This document shows, piece after piece, positions 8,669-16,105 of a stretch of DNA of 17,436 nucleotides. The notes under the pieces are model-generated. The model had not been told where the DNA came from. It saw only the letters and a program-made list of their open reading frames with translations, and did no database searches. Made by a program: the position numbers and the translations under genes. The DNA comes from Kiritimatiellaceae bacterium (GTDB lineage Bacteria; Verrucomicrobiota; Kiritimatiellia; Kiritimatiellales; Pontiellaceae), in NCBI GenBank assembly GCA_002691095.1, contig NZGU01000030.1, positions 16,758-34,193 on the forward strand, written 5' to 3'. How positions within the stretch are numbered: the stretch's first letter is position 1; every line of letters starts with the position of its first letter.

Positions 8669-8744
8669 AGAGATGCAGTGTAGCTTTGCAAGACGGTGTT
8701 CTGGGGTGTATGCCTCCGCTGTTGGGTCGCGGTTTATGTGGGGT

Positions 8745-8749
8745 GGAGG
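8745..8749 (+). promoter_or_regulatory. Ribosome binding site deciding the ppk2 start
   Basis: GGAGG lies 6 bases before the ATG at 8756. An in-frame ATG at 8696 has no such site and would add 20 residues (MFWGVCLRCW...) unlike PPK2 proteins, so 8756 is preferred. Confidence 0.7.
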
Positions 8750-8755
8750 CCGGCG

Positions 8756-9601
8756 ATGTCGAATAAGAAGAAGGCGAAGGGAAAAACAGTAGCCCATAAG
8801 GAGTGTGCGGGGGGGCGCCCTGAGAAGTTGAATCGTAAGCTTTATGAGGCTGAACTGGAAAAACTGCAGGTCGAGCTCGTCAAGATGCAGGAATGGGTCA
8901 AGCATACGGGAGCTCGTATTGTGGTTGTGTTTGAAGGCCGCGATGCTGCTGGAAAAGGGGGCGTGATCAAGCGCATCACGGAGCGGGTGAGCCCGCGGGT
9001 ATTCCGAGTGGCTGCGTTGCCGAAACCGAGTGATCGTGAAAAGTCGCAGCTCCATGTGCAGCGCTACATTGCCCACATGCCGACCGCGGGGGAAATTGTT
9101 TTGTTCGATCGTAGTTGGTATAATCGGGATGGGGTGGAGCATGTGCTTGGGTTTTGCTCTCGGGAGCAATATGAAAAGTTTATCCGAAACTGTCATCAGT
9201 TTGAGCATGGGCTGGTCGACGATGGTATTTTGTTAATTAAATATTGGCTGTCGATCAGTCAGGAGGAGCAGGAGCGGCGGTTCCGGGAGCGTATCAACGA
9301 TCCGCTTCGGCAGTGGAAGCTCTCTTCAACAGATCTCTATTCGATTAGCCGCTGGTATGATTATTCTATTGCGCGCGATGCGATGTTTATCGCGACCGAT
9401 ACCGATTATGCGCCTTGGCATATTGTGCGGACGGACGATAAGCGCCGCGCTCGACTGAACTGCATTCGACATCTGCTTAGCTTGGTTCCTTATGAAGATG
9501 TTCCGCGCGAGGAGGTGCAGATTCCTGAGCGGGAGACGAAAAGGAAATATGATGATGTGGAGTCTCTCTCGACGCGTCGCTTTGTTCCTCAGTATTATTG
9601 A
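8756..9601 (+). CDS. ppk2: Polyphosphate kinase 2 family protein
   Basis: A 281-residue cytoplasmic enzyme of the PPK2 family, which moves phosphate between polyphosphate and nucleoside di- or monophosphates. The lysine-rich N-terminus is followed by the Walker A loop GRDAAGKGG (residues 61-69), the Walker B segment FDRSWYNR (117-124) and the lid region (RRFRERINDPLRQWKLSS). TDTDYAPWHIVRTDDKRRARLN is the conserved C-terminal part of the fold. Most PPK2 proteins have an aromatic WYFQRY-type segment after the Walker A loop; here it reads SQLHVQRY, a noticeable variation. It is divergent from htpG, suggesting stress-linked energy storage. Its base composition is less G-skewed than the neighbouring genes, which may mean later acquisition or different codon selection. 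ADP, GDP or AMP preference cannot be told by eye. Confidence 0.93.
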   Translation: MSNKKKAKGKTVAHKECAGGRPEKLNRKLYEAELEKLQVELVKMQEWVKHTGARIVVVFEGRDAAGKGGVIKRITERVSPRVFRVAALPKPSDREKSQLHVQRYIAHMPTAGEIVLFDRSWYNRDGVEHVLGFCSREQYEKFIRNCHQFEHGLVDDGILLIKYWLSISQEEQERRFRERINDPLRQWKLSSTDLYSISRWYDYSIARDAMFIATDTDYAPWHIVRTDDKRRARLNCIRHLLSLVPYEDVPREEVQIPERETKRKYDDVESLSTRRFVPQYY

Positions 9602-9612
9602 GTGGGGGTGGT

Positions 9613-10638
9613 TTAGAGGATGAGCATGCAGTCGCCATAGCTGAAGAAGCGGTATTGATGAGCGACGGCTTCTTGGTAGGCATTGAGAAGTTGTTCGCGG
9701 CTGCTGAAGGCGGACATCATCATGAGTAGGGTGGATTGGGGTAGGTGGAAATTGGTGAGGATGGCGTCGGTGTGGCGGAAGGTGTAGGGGGGATAGATGA
9801 AGATGTCGGTGGCTCCAGAGGCGGGTTGAAGAGAGGGGAGACTTTCGAGCGTGCGGACGGAGGTGGAGCCGACGGCGAGGATGCGTCCACCGTTTTGGCG
9901 GGTTTCTTGGAGTTGTTGGGCGGCTTCGGAGGTGACGTGGTATTGCTCGGCGTGCATGGTGTGGTCGGTGATGTTTTCGGCGGTGACGGGGCGGAAGGTG
10001 CCAAGGCCGACGTGGAGGGTGAGTTGGCAGGGGTGAATGCCTTTTTGTTTGAGATGGTCGAGGAGTTGTGGGGTGAAGTGTAGGCCGGCAGTGGGAGCGG
10101 CGGCGGCACCGGGTTGACTGGCATAAATGGTTTGGTAGCGGGTGCGGTCGGTGGTGTAGTCTTCGGGCGATTTGCGGCGGATGTAGGGGGGGAGAGGGGG
10201 GAGACCGTATTGATCGAGGAGTTCGAGTAGGGGGCGGTTGCTTTCGATGTGTAGGAGTGCTTCTCCTTTTTCGCCATCTTGGAGTAGGGTCGCGTTGGCT
10301 TCGCCATTGCAGAGGGTGAAGTGGCTGCCGGGTGCAGGGCGTCGGGAGGCTTTGAGGAGCGCGCGCCAGTGTTGAGGTTTTTCTTCGTGAAGCAGGAGGA
10401 GTTCGATTTTTCCGCCGGTCTCTTTTTGTCCGAACAGACGGGCTGGGATGACTTGGGTGTTGTTGAGGACGAGGCAGTCGGGGGCCGCGAGGTATTCGGG
10501 GAGGTCGCGGATGGTGCGGTGTTCGAGCATGCCGCTGGCGCGGTGGAGGACGAGCATACGGGATTGGTCCCGTTGCTGGGCGGGGTGCTGGGCAATGAGA
10601 GTTTCGGGTAGGTGGTAGTCGAATAGTTCCGTTTTCAT
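9613..10638 (-). CDS. queA: tRNA preQ1(34) S-adenosylmethionine ribosyltransferase-isomerase QueA
   Basis: A 341-residue enzyme that transfers and isomerises the ribosyl part of S-adenosylmethionine onto preQ1 in tRNA, giving epoxyqueuosine. The family motifs occur in order: FDYHLPETLIAQHPA at the N-terminus, LNNTQVIPARLFG, AAPTAGLHFTPQLL, LHVGLGTFRPV, GSTSVRTLES and TNFHLPQSTLLMMMSAF near the C-terminus. The length is close to the ~340-356 residues usual for QueA. It is convergent with ppk2 (11 bases apart) and divergent from purD. No strong ribosome site is seen before the ATG. No other queuosine gene is in the window. Confidence 0.96.
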   Translation of the reverse strand: MKTELFDYHLPETLIAQHPAQQRDQSRMLVLHRASGMLEHRTIRDLPEYLAAPDCLVLNNTQVIPARLFGQKETGGKIELLLLHEEKPQHWRALLKASRRPAPGSHFTLCNGEANATLLQDGEKGEALLHIESNRPLLELLDQYGLPPLPPYIRRKSPEDYTTDRTRYQTIYASQPGAAAAPTAGLHFTPQLLDHLKQKGIHPCQLTLHVGLGTFRPVTAENITDHTMHAEQYHVTSEAAQQLQETRQNGGRILAVGSTSVRTLESLPSLQPASGATDIFIYPPYTFRHTDAILTNFHLPQSTLLMMMSAFSSREQLLNAYQEAVAHQYRFFSYGDCMLIL

Positions 10639-10770
10639 GTGCGGAAGAGATAGCGGATTGAGGCGGGAGACGACAGGTTAAAAGCGGAATTTTGGGTTGC
10701 TGATAAGATTGTGGTTTTCATGCGCGGAGTGGATGCGTATGCTGATGAAGTTGAATGAGGAGCTTGTGAG

Positions 10771-12057
10771 ATGAAAATTTTGGTTGTGGGTAGTGGGGGG
10801 CGTGAGCATGCGTTGGCGTGGAAGTTGGCGCAGGACTCGGCGGAGCCGGAATTATATTGTGCGCCGGGAAATGCGGGCACGGCGGAGCTGGGTTGGAATG
10901 TGGCGATTGCGGCAACAGATGTGGAGGGGTTGCGGGATTGGTGTGTAGCGGAGCGACCGGATTTGGTGGTGATTGGGCCGGAGGCGCCGTTGTGCGATGG
11001 ACTGACGGATTTGTTGGAGGCGGAGGGTATTCGGGTGTTTGGCCCTAATCGGGCGGCGGCGGAGCTGGAGGGGAGTAAAGAGTTTGCGAAAGAGGTGATG
11101 GCGGCGGCGGGTGTGCCGACGGCGGCGTATGCGAGTTTTACGGAGGTGGATGCGGCGTGTGCCTATGTGCGGGAGCGGGGTGCGCCGATTGTGGTGAAGG
11201 CGGACGGATTGGCGGCGGGCAAGGGGGTGACAGTTGCGGAGACGGTGGAGCAGGCGGAGTTGGCGATTCGGGATGCGTTGGAGGGGGAGGCGTTTGGATC
11301 GGCGGGTGCGCGGGTTGTGGTTGAGGATTTTCTGCGGGGGGAGGAGGCATCGATACTGGCGTTGATTGATGGAGAGCATATTGTGTTGTTGGCTTCTTCT
11401 CAGGATCATAAGCGAATTTTTGAGAAGGATGAGGGGCCGAATACGGGGGGCATGGGAGCGTATTCACCTGCATCGATTGTGAATGCGGGGGTGCGGGAGA
11501 AGGTGATTCGTGAGGTGTATGAACCGACGTTGGCGGAGTTGAAGCGGCGGGGGGTTACGTATAAGGGTGTGCTGTATGCGGGGTTGATGATTGAGGATGA
11601 TCAGCCGTCGGTGGTGGAGTTTAATTGTCGGTTTGGAGATCCTGAGACGCAGGCGGTGATGGCGCGTTGGAAGGGGGATATGCTACCGGCGATGGAGGCT
11701 GTGGTGGAGGGAACACTGCGGGAGGAGTTGGTGGATTGGGTGGCGGAACCGAGTGCGTGTGTGGTGATGGTGGCGGGGGGCTATCCGGGGGCGTATGCAA
11801 AGGGGAATCCGATTGGCAATATTGATCTGGCTAATGAGGTGGAGGATACGGTGGTGTTTCATGCGGGTACCGCGTTGGAGGGAGATGAGGTGGTGACGGC
11901 AGGCGGGCGCGTGCTGGGCATTACCTCGTTGGGAGATGATTTGGAGGATGCGCTTTCGAAGGCGTATATTGCGGCGGAGACGATTAGTTACACAGAGGCT
12001 TTTTATCGGAATGATATTGGACATAGAGAACTAAGGAGAATGAAGAATGGCAGCTAA
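10771..12057 (+). CDS. purD: Phosphoribosylamine-glycine ligase (GAR synthetase) PurD
   Basis: A 428-residue ATP-grasp enzyme that joins glycine to 5-phosphoribosylamine, the second step of de novo purine synthesis. The N-terminal domain begins MKILVVGSGGREHALAWKL, the signature of PurD. The ATP-grasp core includes VVKADGLAAGKGVTVA, the SSQDHKRIFEKDEGPNTGGM region and the metal-binding VVEFNCRFGDPETQ motif. The C-terminal domain includes VVMVAGGYPG. Length matches E. coli PurD (429). A GAGG stretch lies about 10 bases before the ATG. The 3' end overlaps purE by 11 bases, so the two are co-translated. Strongly G-rich coding strand, like most plus-strand genes here. Confidence 0.97.
   Translation: MKILVVGSGGREHALAWKLAQDSAEPELYCAPGNAGTAELGWNVAIAATDVEGLRDWCVAERPDLVVIGPEAPLCDGLTDLLEAEGIRVFGPNRAAAELEGSKEFAKEVMAAAGVPTAAYASFTEVDAACAYVRERGAPIVVKADGLAAGKGVTVAETVEQAELAIRDALEGEAFGSAGARVVVEDFLRGEEASILALIDGEHIVLLASSQDHKRIFEKDEGPNTGGMGAYSPASIVNAGVREKVIREVYEPTLAELKRRGVTYKGVLYAGLMIEDDQPSVVEFNCRFGDPETQAVMARWKGDMLPAMEAVVEGTLREELVDWVAEPSACVVMVAGGYPGAYAKGNPIGNIDLANEVEDTVVFHAGTALEGDEVVTAGGRVLGITSLGDDLEDALSKAYIAAETISYTEAFYRNDIGHRELRRMKNGS
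12033..12038 (+). promoter_or_regulatory. purE ribosome binding site inside purD
   Basis: AAGGAG lies within the last codons of purD, 8 bases before the purE ATG at 12047. It supports that start and the 11-base overlap. Confidence 0.75.
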
Positions 12058-12559
12058 AAAACCTACCGTTGCAATTGTGATGGGAAGTAAGACGGATTGG
12101 GCAACTCTTGAGCATACAGTGAAGACCCTCAAGGAGTTTGGAGTGGAGAGTACCGTGAAGGTGATGTCGGCACATCGTACGCCGCATGAAGCGACGGCAT
12201 TTGCCGAAGGGGCGTCAAAAAGCGGGTATAAGGTCATTATTGGCGCGGCGGGTGGTGCCGCTCACTTGTGCGGCGTTCTGGCTGGGCATACAACCCTACC
12301 GGTGATTGGTATTCCGGCTATGGGCTGGGCATTAGATGGCTTGGACTCTTTGCTTTCAACGGTGCAGATGCCGAAGGGTGTGCCGGTGGCAACGGTAGCC
12401 ATTGGTAAGGCTGGTGCGATTAATGCGGCTATTTTAGCGGTGCAGATTCTGGGCACAGCTGATGCAAACTTGCGCCGTAAATTGGTGGCCTATAAGAAGA
12501 AGATGGCGGCTGATGTGTTGGCGTCAGATGCAGAGTTGCAGGCCGAGTTGAATGGATAA
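12047..12559 (+). CDS. purE: N5-carboxyaminoimidazole ribonucleotide mutase PurE
   Basis: A 170-residue enzyme of purine synthesis that interconverts N5-CAIR and CAIR. Family signatures are clear: VAIVMGSKTDW near the N-terminus, MSAHRTPHEA with the catalytic His, IGAAGGAAHLCGVLAG and LPVIGIPAMGWALDGLDSLLS. Sequence and length fit class I PurE, which normally works with PurK; no purK is adjacent, and the usual purE-purK arrangement is replaced here by purD-purE. It starts inside the last codons of purD and is followed 25 bases after the stop by a strong terminator. Its G over C bias is lower than that of purD, perhaps reflecting codon selection. Confidence 0.96.
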   Translation: MAAKKPTVAIVMGSKTDWATLEHTVKTLKEFGVESTVKVMSAHRTPHEATAFAEGASKSGYKVIIGAAGGAAHLCGVLAGHTTLPVIGIPAMGWALDGLDSLLSTVQMPKGVPVATVAIGKAGAINAAILAVQILGTADANLRRKLVAYKKKMAADVLASDAELQAELNG

Positions 12560-12584
12560 AAGATCGACTTTATCGAGAGGTGAT

Positions 12585-12611
12585 AAGGGCTTTTAACGAA
12601 GCCCTTTTTTT
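12585..12611 (+). terminator. Intrinsic terminator after purE
   Basis: A perfect 8-bp stem (AAGGGCTT at 12585-12592 with AAGCCCTT at 12599-12606) closes a 6-base loop. A run of seven T residues (12605-12611) overlaps its end. It lies against the stop of the convergent GH18 gene; on the minus strand no T-run follows the stem. Confidence 0.9.
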
Positions 12612-12613
12612 AT

Positions 12614-13546
12614 TTAGAACCGAAAATGTTGTGGTTCTTGCCCCACACGCCAGTAGGCGGTTCCGCCGATGGGTTGGCTGAGATAGAGTTGCTTTTTGGT
12701 TTGAATAGATTCGAGGGTTTCGTGGTGGACTTGGATGGTGACCGTTTCGGTGAAGTTGAAGTGTCCGCCGTTTTGGGGATCGGTTTGCGGGGTGAGTGAA
12801 CGCGCATTGAGTTCGTGTTGGAGTTCGCGGTTTTTGTAGGCTTTGGCGAGGGTGCGGGGCTGCCAGGCACGTCCGTAGAGGGGAATGCCCATGATGATTC
12901 TGGAGGTGGGAATCGTGGCAAGTGCATAGGAAAAAATGGGTTGGCACCAGTCGAGGGAAGCGATGGGCCCGGGGGAGCCGGTGCGGTAGTGTTCATCGTA
13001 GGCCATGATGATGACACGGTCAGCGATCCGCCCGATGAGCGGGTAGTCATAGGCATCTCGTGGGTGCTTCTTTTTATGCTCTTTCCAGCGTGCCATAACG
13101 GCGACACTGAAGATCTTATCACTTGGAAGCGCCTTTTTGAGCTGGATGAGAAAGTTGAGGAAGGCAGTTCCGTTGCGGTCGGCAATACCCTCGAAGTCGA
13201 TTTGAACGCCGTGGTAGGGTTGGCTTTGATCGACAATATTTTTGATGATGCGTTGGCGGAACGGGAGGTCGGGATCGAGGTAGTGGTGATAGAGGTCGGC
13301 ATTCCAGGGAGCGGTGATGACGAGATGTCGGCGTGCGTTGGCCGGGGCGTTGGGGAGATTGGGCGGTGTTTTTAGTTTGTTTTTGAGCGATCCGTCGGCT
13401 TGAACGGTGGCGCTGAAGTGAGCGATGTCGGTGATGCTGGATTGCGCGGGAAAGAGCGGTTCTTCCCCGTGCATGAGATAGGCCCATGTTTCGGTGGCGG
13501 ATGATACGAACGGTAGCGTGATGAGGATGAGCAGGAGACGGATCAT
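12614..13546 (-). CDS. Secreted glycoside hydrolase family 18 protein
   Basis: A 310-residue protein with a short signal peptide (MIRLLLILITLPFVSSA). The core is a GH18 TIM barrel: the catalytic strand reads YHGVQIDFEG with Asp117 and the acid Glu119. The substrate-assisted motif MAYDEHY is at 181-187, followed by GSPGPIASLDW, and MGIPLYGRAW (219-228) and a late GGTAYW segment are also family-typical. The arrangement resembles YaaH/YdhD-like GH18 proteins, some of which cut peptidoglycan or GlcNAc-containing glycans, more than large chitinases; no chitin-binding or LysM domain is seen. Its ATG overlaps the stop of the upstream transglutaminase-like gene as ATGA, so translation is probably coupled. 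Activity is likely since the catalytic acid is kept; the substrate is uncertain. Confidence 0.85.
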   Translation of the reverse strand: MIRLLLILITLPFVSSATETWAYLMHGEEPLFPAQSSITDIAHFSATVQADGSLKNKLKTPPNLPNAPANARRHLVITAPWNADLYHHYLDPDLPFRQRIIKNIVDQSQPYHGVQIDFEGIADRNGTAFLNFLIQLKKALPSDKIFSVAVMARWKEHKKKHPRDAYDYPLIGRIADRVIIMAYDEHYRTGSPGPIASLDWCQPIFSYALATIPTSRIIMGIPLYGRAWQPRTLAKAYKNRELQHELNARSLTPQTDPQNGGHFNFTETVTIQVHHETLESIQTKKQLYLSQPIGGTAYWRVGQEPQHFRF

Positions 13547-15270
13547 AATGTGATCTCGTGTTGGAGTCCTTTGTGGGAGGGAAAGGTGTGGACGGTCGCT
13601 TCGATTTGTAGGGTTGCGGAATCGGGTTTGACGGTCAGCTTCATCTCTTGCTCTGGATGGCGGGCGCGCAGACAGGTGGCGAGCGCAATGGCGCGTTCGA
13701 GTCCGTCGCCGCGCTGGAAGTTCCAGACTTCGTCGGGTTGGGCGATACGAGTTCCATCGTAAATTGAGTGGTTGGGAAGGTCTTGGAGCATTGTGATGAG
13801 AGCGAGGTCGTCGAGCTCTTGGGTGGCTTGGATGATCACGGGGTTGCGTTGTAGGGCGGCGATGAGAAACGGCTGCCAGTGGGTGTTGCTGAGGTCGCGA
13901 GAGGCATAGAAAGCGAGGTCGGCAACGGGGTTTTGATCGCGCATGCTGGTGAGGGCGGCATAGATTTGGTCACGGGTCATGCCGGGTTGAATGGGAACCG
14001 CGGGGGGCGTGGCGTGTTTTTTTCCGATGGCATCGGGCAGGCGGGGTTTGAGATGAACGAAATCGATGAGGGCTTCGATGACACTTCTCTCGGTCAGAAT
14101 GTCGGGGCAACAGTCGATTTTTTGCGCGAGATCTTTGAGGCTGTCCTGATCAATGTGAGAGATGGAGTTGTTTTTGAGGTGGTCGGCAAGTTTGGTGAGT
14201 TGGATGCGTTTTTCGATGGGTTCGGTGTGGAAATCGAGTTCGTCGATTTGGTCGAGGAGTTTGTCGCGGGTGGCGTTTTCGGAGACTTTGTAGGGACTGC
14301 CGTGCTCGTAGGCATAGGCGCGTTCGGCGGGAAGATATTGGGGTTTGCCGTGACGTAGGTATTTGATTTGAAAGCAGGGTTGAAACTCTGAGCGTTCGCG
14401 GAGGAAGTTGGCAAGAATTTCGAAGGTGATTTCGGTGGTGGTGAACGTGTTCAGTTTTGATTTAAAACGGTGGAATTGTTCAGGCGGAAGGGTGGCATCG
14501 GGGTAGAAGGTGTGAATGTGGCCGAGATTGTTGGCGACGATGGTGACATCTTCGTTTCGAAGGGCACGTTGGGCTTTGCCGGTTAGGTCGGTTCCGTTAA
14601 ACCACATGTTTTTGGTGACCAAGCGGCGGTTGTTGGTGAGCACGCCGTCGTTAACGAGGATGAAGTTTTGTGAGTGGAGAGGGGTGGCAATCAGGAAAAT
14701 GTCTTCAAGAGGGATGTCGCAGATGATGTAAAGGGCGGCGGCATAGAGCGTGGAGAGTGAGACGCATTCGCCGGCGCCGACGCGGTAGTTCTCTTTGTAT
14801 TGAAAAGCGTCCATGGCTTCGACGGTTTCTGTTTTCCAGTAGGGGATGGTGTTGGAGGTATATTTATCGAGTCCGAAGTGTTTGCGGATATCGAGGGTGA
14901 AGTAGTGTTTGTCACCTTCGTATCCGAAGAGGGCGTTAGATCTGCTCAGCGTCTCTTCATCGATGAAGGGGGCGAAGCGTTTGAGTTCTTCCTCTTTGGT
15001 AGTGAGGCCCCATGTGTCAAGATCGAGGTTAAATTCGTAGTGATCGATAATGAACTGTTTGAGGCGTTGAATGCGTTTGTAGGGTTTCATGGTATCGAGT
15101 TTGGCGAACCAAGGATCCTCTTTCCATGCCCAGATGCGGGGTGAGATGAGGTTGGCGTAGACGAGGCTGTAGAGCAGTTCGGGGAAGATGAAAATTTCCA
15201 TGTCGGAGAGGGAGATCGCAGAGGAGTATTTTTCTTGTTCTGATGCGGGTATAGGGGGAATTGATGTCAT
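13543..15270 (-). CDS. Large transglutaminase-like protein of unknown function
   Basis: A 575-residue protein with no signal peptide or membrane helix, so probably cytoplasmic. I do not recognise the family with certainty. Residues 160-215 look like a transglutaminase/papain-like core: GAGECVSLSTLYAAAL places Cys169 at the start of a helix, TPLHSQNFILVND places His199 on the following strand, and Asp208 or Asn202 could complete a triad. The part before it (about 1-150) is helical and charged; residues 330-430 look like helical repeats; the C-terminal 150 residues contain LTVKPDSATLQIEATV, a likely beta unit. The gene overlaps the secreted GH18 gene by 4 bases. No clear ribosome site precedes the ATG; a candidate promoter lies so close that the message could be nearly leaderless. 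Confidence 0.75.
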   Translation of the reverse strand: MTSIPPIPASEQEKYSSAISLSDMEIFIFPELLYSLVYANLISPRIWAWKEDPWFAKLDTMKPYKRIQRLKQFIIDHYEFNLDLDTWGLTTKEEELKRFAPFIDEETLSRSNALFGYEGDKHYFTLDIRKHFGLDKYTSNTIPYWKTETVEAMDAFQYKENYRVGAGECVSLSTLYAAALYIICDIPLEDIFLIATPLHSQNFILVNDGVLTNNRRLVTKNMWFNGTDLTGKAQRALRNEDVTIVANNLGHIHTFYPDATLPPEQFHRFKSKLNTFTTTEITFEILANFLRERSEFQPCFQIKYLRHGKPQYLPAERAYAYEHGSPYKVSENATRDKLLDQIDELDFHTEPIEKRIQLTKLADHLKNNSISHIDQDSLKDLAQKIDCCPDILTERSVIEALIDFVHLKPRLPDAIGKKHATPPAVPIQPGMTRDQIYAALTSMRDQNPVADLAFYASRDLSNTHWQPFLIAALQRNPVIIQATQELDDLALITMLQDLPNHSIYDGTRIAQPDEVWNFQRGDGLERAIALATCLRARHPEQEMKLTVKPDSATLQIEATVHTFPSHKGLQHEITL

Positions 15271-15278
15271 GAATGCGC

Positions 15279-15306
15279 ATCATAGCTGAGTGCGGCAGGT
15301 TGAAAA
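15279..15306 (-). promoter_or_regulatory. Candidate promoter of the transglutaminase-like/GH18 pair
   Basis: On the minus strand, TTTTCA (15306-15301) and TATGAT (15284-15279) are 16 bases apart. The -10 matches consensus at 5 of 6 positions and lies only 8 bases before the ATG, implying a leaderless or near-leaderless message. Found by eye. Confidence 0.3.
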
Positions 15307-15339
15307 GCAAAAGGCGTTTTCTTTTTGGTGTAGGTTGCG

Positions 15340-15368
15340 TTGACGGGGGCAGTGGAGCGTGCTAGGTT
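15340..15368 (+). promoter_or_regulatory. Candidate promoter of tRNA-Pro(GGG)
   Basis: TTGACG (15340-15345) and TAGGTT (15363-15368) are separated by 17 bases and lie 27 bases before the tRNA, a normal distance for a stable RNA promoter. The -10 box is weak. Confidence 0.45.
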
Positions 15369-15395
15369 CTGCGCCTGTTTCGATTTTTTCAGGGT

Positions 15396-15473
15396 CGGGG
15401 TGTAGCTCAGTCTGGCTAGAGCGCTACCTTGGGGTGGTAGAGGTCGCAAGTTCAAATCTTGTCACTCCGACCA
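15396..15473 (+). tRNA. tRNA-Pro, anticodon GGG
   Basis: A 78-base cloverleaf with encoded CCA. The acceptor stem CGGGGTG (15396-15402) pairs with CACTCCG, and a 5' C1-G72 pair is typical of bacterial tRNA-Pro. The anticodon stem CTACC/GGTAG holds the loop TTGGGGT with anticodon GGG at 15431-15433, reading CCC/CCU. The T arm GCAAG-TTCAAAT-CTTGT is normal. A second tRNA-Pro lies 170 bases downstream; I see no gene in that spacer. Confidence 0.96.
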
Positions 15474-15643
15474 ATTCATGTCTGTTGAACTCGCTGTATT
15501 TTTATCGGTGGGTTCATGCTGATATGGAGACATCACAGCATGGTTACGAGCCGTTTAAAGGGGTATCCGTTGGGTGAATATATCAGTTTTTGTCACTTGC
15601 CAAGCGGGGGTGAATCATCCATTTTTTTAGGCCCTTTTAAGGT

Positions 15644-15720
15644 CGGGGTGTGGCTCAGCCTGGTAGAGCGCTTCGTTCGGGACGAAGAAGTCGCTGGTTC
15701 GAATCCAGTCACCCCGACCA
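15644..15720 (+). tRNA. tRNA-Pro, anticodon CGG
   Basis: A 77-base cloverleaf with encoded CCA. The acceptor stem CGGGGTG pairs perfectly with CACCCCG. The anticodon stem CTTCG/CGAAG holds TTCGGGA with anticodon CGG at 15678-15680, reading CCG. The T loop is GTTCGAATC. Both tRNA genes are preceded by the same GGT. The skewed chromosomal DNA stops near this gene and the accessory segment follows, so it may mark the border of the inserted DNA. Confidence 0.97.
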
Positions 15721-15969
15721 TTTTCTAAAAGACTTAGATGCCTTGCGGTTTCACTCTATCCCTCTTACTATTGGTTTATCCATAAATGGATAATCTACTG
15801 GAATCAAGACAAGTACCCAATGACATAATATTGTCCCCGCAGCAGAAACCGTAGCTATTCAAGGGTGCGTGCCCTGCAGCGTTCAGGATGTCCATCTCCG
15901 CGACGGTCTTTTTTCTAAACCGGCTGAAATACCCTATGTAAGGAGAGGGACGTTCTTTGTTTTATGTTC
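15721..15969. other. Gene-free stretch after the tRNA pair
   Basis: I find no convincing coding region, RNA gene or terminator before 15892. The composition is balanced and lower in G+C than the chromosomal part. The last ~70 bases are copy A of a direct repeat, which ends about 10 bases from the attC-like site. Confidence 0.6.
15892..15959 (+). repeat. Direct repeat copy A
   Basis: This 68-base stretch matches 17331-17399 in the same orientation at all but about four positions, with one single-base length difference. Shared landmarks are CCATCTCCGCGAC, GTCTTTTTTCTAAACCGGC and TAAGGAGAGGG. Similarity continues more weakly for ~20 bases upstream, where the GC-rich palindrome of copy B is decayed here. 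The two copies bracket the cassette segment. Confidence 0.85.
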
Positions 15970-16103
15970 TGCCAACGTAACGGGTGACCTGCCGTGCCTT
16001 GTTAGTTTTTTTGCAATCGAACGTTAATCCTGACCCGCTTGGGAATCAGACGTTGCCTTCAAAACGGGCGTTGTACCGGGTATGGTCAACCCGCTGGTTA
16101 GGT
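15970..16103 (-). other. attC-like integron recombination site A
   Basis: Read on the minus strand. It opens with ACCTAAC (R'', 16103-16097, a full match to RYYYAAC), and the adjoining L'' is GGGTTGACC (16092-16084). Near the other end, L' is GGTCACCC (15989-15982) and R' is GTTGGCA (15976-15970), which departs from GTTRRRY in its last two positions. L'' and L' pair except for one extra T in L'', a hallmark of attC sites. It begins 2 bases after the stop codon of the membrane protein gene. At about 134 bases it is within the known attC size range, though the inner stem is weak. The R' mismatch may mean a degenerate site at the array end. Confidence 0.6.
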
Positions 16104-16105
16104 GA

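Noticed and set aside
8696..8755. An upstream ATG for ppk2
   Set aside because: It adds 20 non-conserved residues and lacks a ribosome site; GGAGG sits just before 8756.
8508..8755. CIRCE heat-shock operator near htpG
   Set aside because: No TTAGCACTC-N9-GAGTGCTAA element is present.
9720..10595. A 291-codon minus-strand frame inside queA
   Set aside because: It is Pro/Ser/Thr-rich with no motif, and lies in another frame of a full-length QueA.
15474..15643. A gene or third tRNA between the two tRNA-Pro genes
   Set aside because: No cloverleaf and no supported coding frame in this 170-base spacer.
15359..15728. Short plus-strand frames over the tRNA genes
   Set aside because: They run through the two tRNA-Pro genes and have no ribosome site or protein-like composition.
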